From Carettochelys insculpta (lineage: Eukaryota; Chordata; Testudines; Carettochelyidae), in contig NC_134141.1 of the NCBI RefSeq assembly GCF_033958435.1, forward strand, positions 101,969,001-102,033,000: DNA of 64,000 bases. Direction: 5' to 3'. The notes beneath the pieces are model-generated. The model saw only the letters and a program-made list of their open reading frames with translations, was not told the DNA's origin and did not search any database. The position numbers were made by a program, and so were the translations under genes. Positions 57,809 to 64,000 of the stretch are shown here, piece by piece. Within the stretch, counting starts at the first letter, position 1. Each line of letters opens with the position of its first letter.

Positions 57809-60109
57809 CAAAAGTTAAACAATTTATGTTGATAAGCTTAGGCCTCGGTAAAGAGACTTCTATGTTTTTTCTCTTGTTTCCAGTCATTTACTTGATGCCA
57901 GTTTGATGTTAACCAGGTGTGTTACAATAGTTGTATACCTTCCTTTATAACATTAGGCAACCAAGCAAACTAATCAATCATTGGTCTGTTCCTGTCTTCC
58001 CACAAATTTGGGGCTTAATGCTGAAATCAGTTGATACTGTACATATGCTTGCTTCCGTACAGAATCCTGCAGAAATCAAAGGTACTCCTTTTTTGAGTAA
58101 AGAATGTGCATGGTAGTAAGTGGTCACATCATCCATTGTGGAATATTATCAACAGCCTAAGCCTGGTCTTAAATAAGAGGTTTGCTTTGATTTCTTGATT
58201 AACATATGCTAGCCTGAGCAGAACCTTTAACATGTTCCATTTCTTTTTCCTGTAATACGTTGAAACATGAGTCACTGCTCTGATCTTCTTGTACCCATTT
58301 GATGTAGCATTAAAATGCTGTATGCAGATCTAGTCTATTAGGATGTCTTTGTGTAACCGCATAAATCTCTCTAATCTAACCAGTCTGTGCAAGGAATATG
58401 GTATCAGATCAACACTTATCAGAAAGTTTAATCACAGTCTGCAATTTATCTAAAACGAATGCTGTATATGGAGGCAAAAATGGGACTTTTAGGGAGATGG
58501 CTAGAAGGGGTGGTTTAAATACTGGATCAGGGAATTCTTTGGAATAAACAAAGAAAAATTCAACCGAAGCTTGAGAGGGGCAGTAATGACTTTCTTTTTC
58601 CTTGTGAAGAATAACACCTTTCATCAGCCATTGGAATGTGTAAGGTTCCTCATGCTGTAGCTAACATGGGATCCAGGAATTATCAAATTGGGGGGGACTA
58701 TTTTAACCTTGATATGTTGTTTACTACGGCTTTCGTGCTTTCGCAGTCACTGGTATTTAGTCATTGAAAATCCCACCTTTGGTGCTAGATATTTGAATTA
58801 CTTACAGCTTAGTTTTAGGTTCCTAAAAGCTCCAGGGGGTTTCATGTAGTCACATAGACAGGTGAGGAAGGAATCCCACCCTTCCCCAATATCTTCTGGA
58901 TGTTTTTTTGTTAGTTTATCTCTTTCCTCAGAACAATAACAAATGGAGATAGGACATGGGAGAGGGAGGTCCAGGGTGTGGCTGGCTGGTTCTTGCTCAT
59001 GTGTCCAGGATTTGACTAATCACCACATGTAGGGTCATGGAGGAACTTTCCTCTAGACCAGTATGCAGTTTCTGGGTGGAGCTAGCACCTGGATGCAGCT
59101 GTGGTATTTCTCAGCTGGGTGGAAGAGGAGGCAGGATGTGAGGAGGAAGCATTGAGTGCGCCCCTAATGCCTTGTGTGTGTCCTGCCCGGGGGGCAGTAA
59201 AGGAGTCTCTGGGAGCAACAGCATCTGAGAATGGTGCCTCTGCCCACCATGTGCTGATTGGTGGAAGTGGGGAGTCTCAGCCAGTGGCAGATTGCAGGAG
59301 TGGGGTGTGGGTGTAGGGTCTGGGTGGGAGGGGTTGCAGAAGCAGGCAAGGGATTGGGACACCTACGTGGTGCAGCTCTCGGTGGGGGGCACAGATGGTA
59401 CTGCCTCATCCCTCGTCATTCCAGTTGTCTGGAATTCCCGACCTATGGGAGCAGCAGGAGTACGGCGTCCCTCCGTCGCTGTTCCCAGTGCAGTACCTTG
59501 GTGCCTCCTTGCCCCTGCATGGCTGGAGTGCCAGCGCCAGCTCCCCACTGCTGGCGGGGGGCAGCCTCAGACCTCACAGGCCAGATTCAGTCCCTGGGCT
59601 GTGGATTCCCCATCCCTGTCTGGATGCCCCTGACAATGGGTGAGGCTCTGTCCATGGCAGGCTTAGAATAATACATCAATTTATGCTGCATTTTTCTGTT
59701 TTGAAGATTGTGCTATTCTGTGTTCGGCACCTGGAGCATATAAAAAATTGCCATGTGGTCCCTGATGTTAGAAGGTTGGCTAACCCGGGCTAGATGATCT
59801 GGTGGTACTGTGCTGCAGCCCACTCCTGGCACAAATGTCCCATTCCCTTCAAAGAGATTTGCACGACTGTAGGATAGGCAACCATGGGGGAAGAGCAGGC
59901 TCCAGATGGCTTTGGAGTGGAGTATAGGGAGGGCCAAGCCTGGTTGGTTGTCTGAGGAGGCTTAGCTTCCTCTGGCCTGTGATACTCACTCCAGACCCCC
60001 ATCCCAGGCAAGGTGGTGGGACACAGTATGGCAGTAGGAATGAATGGTAAAATTTAGTTCTTCATCACAATGTGCACAAAAAGCTGATGGTAATTGTCAC
60101 CATATAGGG
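57809..60109. other. Intronic sequence; GC-rich block 59100-59650
   Basis: AT-rich to 59000, then a GC-rich block with overlapping frames on both strands and no protein signature. 59955-59985 is the inverted counterpart of 52659-52678. No supported gene. Confidence 0.45.
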
Positions 60110-60990
60110 TTGCCAACTTTCTAGTCTTGCAAAACCAGACACCCTTGTCCCACCCTTCCTCTGAGGCCCAGCCCCAATTGCTCCTTCCCCTTTTTCCTCT
60201 GTCACTCACCCTGTCTCACTCATTTTCACTGGGCTGGGGAAGCGTGATGGGGTGCACGAGGAGGCAAGAGATCAAGCTTGGAGGTGCAGGCTCCAGGGAG
60301 GAGCCAGAATGAGGGGGTTCAGGGCATGGGAGATGCTCTGGGATGGCATAGGGGTTGGGGTTCAGGCTGTGGGTTGGGGCTGTGTATGAGGGATTTGAGG
60401 TGTAGAAGGAGGTTCCTGGTGGGGGCTGAAGCCAAGGAGTTCAGAATGTGTAAGGGTGTTCTGGGCTGAGGTGGAGCAGGGATGTGGGATGGGGCACAGG
60501 CTCTGGGCAGGTTGCAGTTTCCAGGATGTGGCCATAAATTAGGGGGGCCAGAGTACAGGAAGGGGATGCCAGGCTGAGGTGGGGGTACAGAGTGTTCGTT
60601 TTGGGGAGGTAGTTTGGGTACAGAGAGGGCTCAGTGCTGTGGCAGGGTATTGAGGTGTAGGACTGGGTGTGGACTTCAGGAGGTGGTTTGGTTGCCAGAG
60701 GGGGCTTCAAGCTAGGGCAGGGGGTTAGGGTGCAATTAGGGTGTGGGCACCAGGAGAAAGCTTGGGTGTGGAAAGGGACTCTGCACTGTGGCAGGAGGCT
60801 GTGGGAAGGAGTGTGCAGGAGTGAGATCTGGGCCACACTTGCCTCCGGGTGCTTTCTGGAAGTGGCAGCATGTCCCTTGGCTCTAAGGCATAGGGATGCC
60901 CAGGCAGTTCTGCCATTGCGAGCTGCAGGTCTGACACTCAGGCTGGGAACAGCATGCGTGGAGGCCCCCGGCTCCCTCCCCCTCTTGGAG
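60110..60990. repeat. G-rich minisatellite-like repeat
   Basis: Between about 60290 and 60830 words such as GGGGTTCAGGCTGTGGG, GGAGGTAGTTTGGGTACAG and GGGCTTCAAGCTAGGGCAGG recur every 30-40 bp, on a G-rich plus strand. The left flank GGTTGCCAACTTTCTAGTC may mark a host DNA element. The 188-codon minus frame is the C-rich complement. Confidence 0.55.
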
Positions 60991-61656
60991 TCAGAGACCT
61001 GTCGCAAGAAACGTGTGCTCCAGGCTCACTATACCAGCTTAATACGGAGACACAACCAGACCATTTAAACCCTCTGGCAGCCCTTGTCACCACTCAGACA
61101 CACTGGACTTCTGTGATGAGCTGTCACTCTTACACTGAGTGCAAATATGTGGGCTATAATCTTTAAAAGTGTCTGGTGTAGGATGCTGACTGAAAGTCAG
61201 TGGGACTTAAGTACCATTTTCAAAAGCACCTAGATACCTGCGCTCCTAAGCGACTTGCATGCTTTTGTAAAATTTAACAATATGTATTTTTGCTCTTCAA
61301 GAAAGTCCTGATCCTGCTAACCGTTAGTCGTGTAAAGAGACATATTGGTCCAGTTCTCATTTATATAGGTACTACATACTTCTACAAGTTGACTGACTTG
61401 GGGAGTTACTCCTAACTTTTGCTGAGATTCAGGTCCACTGACTTCAGTAGTACTAAGGGCATAACTCATTTCACTTAGCTCCTCTAACAGTGCTAGGGGA
61501 GTGAAAATAATACCTCAGGGTTGGGGTGATTGGCAGGAAAAGGCCAACATTAGAGTATCTTTGTGCTGATCAGAAAATTAGAATATCCTGTAAGAGGTGT
61601 ATTTATAATTTGAAGTATATGACCGCAACATTGATTTTGCTTTGTTATATTTTTAG
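60991..61656 (+). other. PLCXD3 intron 1, 3' end
   Basis: Ends in TTTGTTATATTTTTAG, a short T-rich tract and AG acceptor directly before the exon. A patch at 61195-61260 resembles the ancient repeat at 32265. No other feature. Confidence 0.7.
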
Positions 61657-62365
61657 GGTCTCATGACTCCTTTAGCTTCTATATCGATGAAGCCTCTCCA
61701 GTTGGACCTGAACAACCAGAAACTGTCCAGAATTTTGTCTCTGTATTTGGCACTGTGGCTAAAAAGTTGATGAGAAAGTGGTTGGCAACACAGACGATGA
61801 ACTTTACTAGCCAGCTGGGTGCAGGTATACGATATTTTGATCTCAGAATTTCCACTAAACCCAGAGACCCCGACAATGAACTTTACTTTGCTCATGGTTT
61901 ATTCAGTGCAAAAGTCAATGAGGGCCTTGAAGAGATCAATGCATTTCTGACTGACCACCACAAAGAAGTGGTCTTCTTGGACTTCAATCATTTCTATGGG
62001 ATGCAGAAATATCATCATGAGAACCTGGTCCAAATGCTCAAAGACACCTTTGGGAATAAAATGTGCCCTGCTATATTTGCCCAAGAAGTAAGTCTCCAGT
62101 ATCTGTGGGAGAAGGATTACCAGGTGCTGGTGTTTTATCACAGTCCAGTGGCTCTTGAGGTACCATTTCTTTGGCCAGGCCAGATGATGCCAGCTCCTTG
62201 GGCAAACACAACAGACCCAGAAAAACTGATTCAGTTTCTTCAGGCATCAATCACTGAGAGAAGAAAGAAGGGCTCCTTTTTTATCTCTCAAGTGGTGCTG
62301 ACCCCCAAAGCTAGTACTGTGGTTAAGGGTGTTGCTAGCGGACTCAGAGAAACAATCACAGAAAG
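61657..62365 (+). CDS. PLCXD3: PLCXD3, internal coding exon (PI-PLC X domain)
   Basis: Partial CDS, one exon of 709 bp encoding about 235 residues of PI-specific phospholipase C X domain containing 3. The exon follows an AG acceptor (61655-61656) and ends AG|GTAAGT at 62365. Its first two bases complete a glycine codon and its last two begin another codon. The frame is fully open. In order it shows GSHDSFSFYIDEASPVGP (first catalytic His), GIRYFDLRI, LYFAHGLFSAKV (second His), VVFLDFNHFYGMQ, YQVLVFYHSP and, at the end, GLRETITER. This corresponds to roughly residues 36-271 of the ~321-residue human protein. The match, from memory, is much closer to PLCXD3 than to PLCXD1 or PLCXD2. The family has the PLC X domain but lacks the Y, EF-hand and C2 parts; its substrate and role are poorly known. 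The first methionine in this frame (61755) is internal, not the start. The last coding exon must lie beyond the window. Confidence 0.95.
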
Positions 62366-62761
62366 GTAAGTGTTTGGAAGACACTTGTGTTCAGACTGAT
62401 TGTGCCCTATGTGTCATTAATTCTGCTTTCGCCACTCCTGATATGGAAGATTTAGCAAATGCATTTCTTTTTTTCTTTGCAATGACGGGTTAGAGTCAAA
62501 GTATTTAACGGAAACAATAGTGATAGACAAGTCTTTGACCTCGAAAGAATTTTCATTAAAACAGAGAGTCGTGATTCTTTCTCGATACTTCCCTTCCCCT
62601 TTCCAACGTACATTTTGTTTCTTACCATTTAACATTGCAAACATTTATTCGGAATTGGTGATTTTTAGACATGGGCACTGGTTTCAGGTACTGGGGAAAC
62701 AGGTATCAATTTCTGTCTCTTTAATGAAGCTGGCCAATGGTAAAGGGTTCTTCCTTACGTA
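62366..62761 (+). other. PLCXD3 intron 2, 5' part
   Basis: Starts with the donor GTAAGTG. AT-rich sequence, nothing else recognised before the GC-rich block. Confidence 0.8.
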
Positions 62762-64000
62762 CTGTGACAAAGTCCCTTGTCAGCCTCTGTGGGTCCCTGC
62801 GCTTCCTGGCGGATCTGTGTTGCCTCAGAGACTCACGGAGGCCCCCTTTTTGCCCAGGCCCTTCCAAAGGCGGGGGTCTCCGCTTAGTGAGCCATCCTAA
62901 TCATAGGCAGGACCAGTACAGGGAGAATAATACCAGTCCCCTCGCAGGCCCGTGCCTGCTCCAGTAAAGTGATCCCTCGTGGGAAGGGTGGGGGGAGTCC
63001 AGACCCACCCTCTACCCTGGAATCCGGCCCAGGGTCCCTATGAGAACAAGAGGCAACCGGCAGGACCTTTACCCCTGCCCCAAAGCAGTAGCCTCACCCT
63101 CAGCCACTTCGCCCACCACTTCCCCGTGGTACCTTTTCGCTGTGCTCCTGCTGCTGTGGTGCACCTCCCAAAACCTTTCCCCCTGCTACCAGATGGGGAG
63201 CCTTTTATAGGGAGCACAGGGCCTATCTGACCAATGAAGGTCTGGGCCTAGACAGGGAACAGAAACGCTCTGTCCTCCAGGCTGCGGGGAGCCCCGCAGT
63301 TGGGAGGTGAGTACTGGGGGACAGGCAGCCTTTGGCTGCTTCAGCCCCCTCTGGGACTGTCTTTTGGCCCCTTTCTTGGGCCAGCTTCCCTTTCCCTGCC
63401 TTGGGCAGGTTACTTCTTTCCTCCCCCCACTCCACTCTTCCTGGCTAGTTTCCCTCTGGAGCCGCTGGGTGGGTGGTGACTCGTGCTGCCCTGCCTCTTG
63501 GCGGGGAGGGGGTACCCTTCCCCCCCTTTTTTCCATCTTCTGGGGGGGAATTTTCTGGCCCTCCATTTGGGCCCACTCTTTCCATCTACTGGCTGCTGCA
63601 TCCTCGCTGCTTCGGAGGAGGTAAGGGGCTTTCTTGGGTGGTGGCCGGGTTTTTCCCTCCACAGCTTGCTGTGGAGAGGCTGAGGGGGGGTGAGTTTAGG
63701 TGGGGTCCCTCTCCACCAGAGCTCCACAGGGGTGGCTGCGTAGTTGGGGGTGGGGTGTTAGAGTGTGGTCCCTGCCCCACCCCTGCAGCCACTGCCTCCT
63801 TTGCCGCCCCTCCGCCACACCTAGCTGCCACTGGGGCCCCCTCCATCTGGGCCCCACCCTAACCGTCTGCCCCTTCCTACTTCCTCTGTTTCTGTGAGGC
63901 TCTGCAGCAGCTGCTGTGGGCCCACCCCTCAGGCACCCGTGGGCACATCCCTCCCTTTATACCCCTGCCCCCCCCCCTTTCTGGTTGGCTCTGCCACCCC
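62762..64000. mobile_element. GC-rich LTR-retroelement-like block, cut by window end
   Basis: A sharp change to GC-rich DNA starts at TGTGACAAAGTCCCTTGTC, a plausible LTR start (TG). GCGCTTCCTGGCGGATCTGT, CCTCAGAGACTCACGGAGGC and a TATA-like CCTTTTATAGGGAGCACAG at about 63200 are in the style of turtle Gypsy/ERV LTRs. No second terminus or coding motif is visible. Overlapping open frames on both strands are compositional. Confidence 0.42.

Larger units (their letters stand above)
1..61656 (+). other. Inferred large intron 1 (or 5' flank plus intron 1) of PLCXD3
   Basis: The only host exon lies at the right end and begins in the middle of the protein, so the coding start must be further left. 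No open frame resembling the short N-terminal exon of PLCXD3 is visible here, and everything recognisable is transposon-derived. In human, PLCXD3 has few exons and very long introns, which fits. The upstream limit of the gene cannot be seen. The strand is taken from the exon. Confidence 0.55.

Noticed and set aside
60441..61007. 188-codon minus-strand frame
   Set aside because: Complement of the G-rich minisatellite-like tract.
61755..62369. Start of PLCXD3 at the first methionine of the long frame
   Set aside because: The coding frame continues upstream to the splice acceptor with conserved residues. The methionine is internal, and the stop after 62366 lies in the intron.
1..64000. CRISPR arrays, tRNA or rRNA genes, bacterial-type operons
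   Set aside because: None seen. Repeats are dispersed eukaryotic transposons, and tRNA-like parts are SINE heads.

Overview
This is a vertebrate window, almost certainly from a sauropsid and most likely a turtle. The evidence is a dense mix of CR1 LINEs, Penelope-like retroelements, palindromic DNA-transposon MITEs, hAT and Tigger-like elements, CORE-SINE (MIR) relics and LTR remnants, with very little coding sequence. The species call is inference from repeat content only.

I can support one host coding segment: a 709-bp internal exon at 61657-62365 (+ strand). It has a good splice acceptor and donor and encodes most of the PI-PLC X domain of PLCXD3. No first coding exon is recognisable upstream, so the first ~61.6 kb is best read as a large intron 1 of PLCXD3 (or intron plus upstream DNA). 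The last 1.6 kb is the start of intron 2.

Layout. 0-9 kb: LINE scraps, Penelope-like (PLE) fragments with hammerhead-ribozyme-like cores, an LTR-like segment with a three-unit tandem array, and a 436-bp palindromic MITE. 9-17 kb: mostly unique intron sequence with scattered GC-rich hairpin repeats, a CR1 tail and a MIR-like SINE. 17.9-21.9 kb: an old minus-strand LINE (endonuclease plus RT) interrupted by a probable LTR and by a clear solo LTR with a 5-bp target duplication. 22-30 kb: a G-rich Tigger-like element, CR1 tails and two ~710-bp Harbinger-like MITEs. 30-46 kb: MIR-like SINEs, an inverted PLE pair, hAT-like elements and a third ~709-bp MITE. 46.8-52.6 kb: an ancient plus-strand LINE broken by three later insertions, including a nearly complete minus-strand CR1 with a recognisable ORF1 esterase region and a lightly damaged ORF2. 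54-61 kb: GC-rich minisatellite-like sequence and a head-to-head pair of PLE fragments carrying RT and GIY-YIG domain relics. The end of the window is GC-rich, LTR-like DNA cut by the edge.

How it fits together: the window is a repeat-filled gene intron whose order of insertions can partly be read from nesting. I found no convincing novel host gene, RNA gene, CRISPR array or operon-like system. The most interesting signals are the hammerhead-like cores in the PLE termini, the uninterrupted 93-codon reading frame shared by three MITE copies, and a recurrent GC-rich hairpin repeat that I cannot name.
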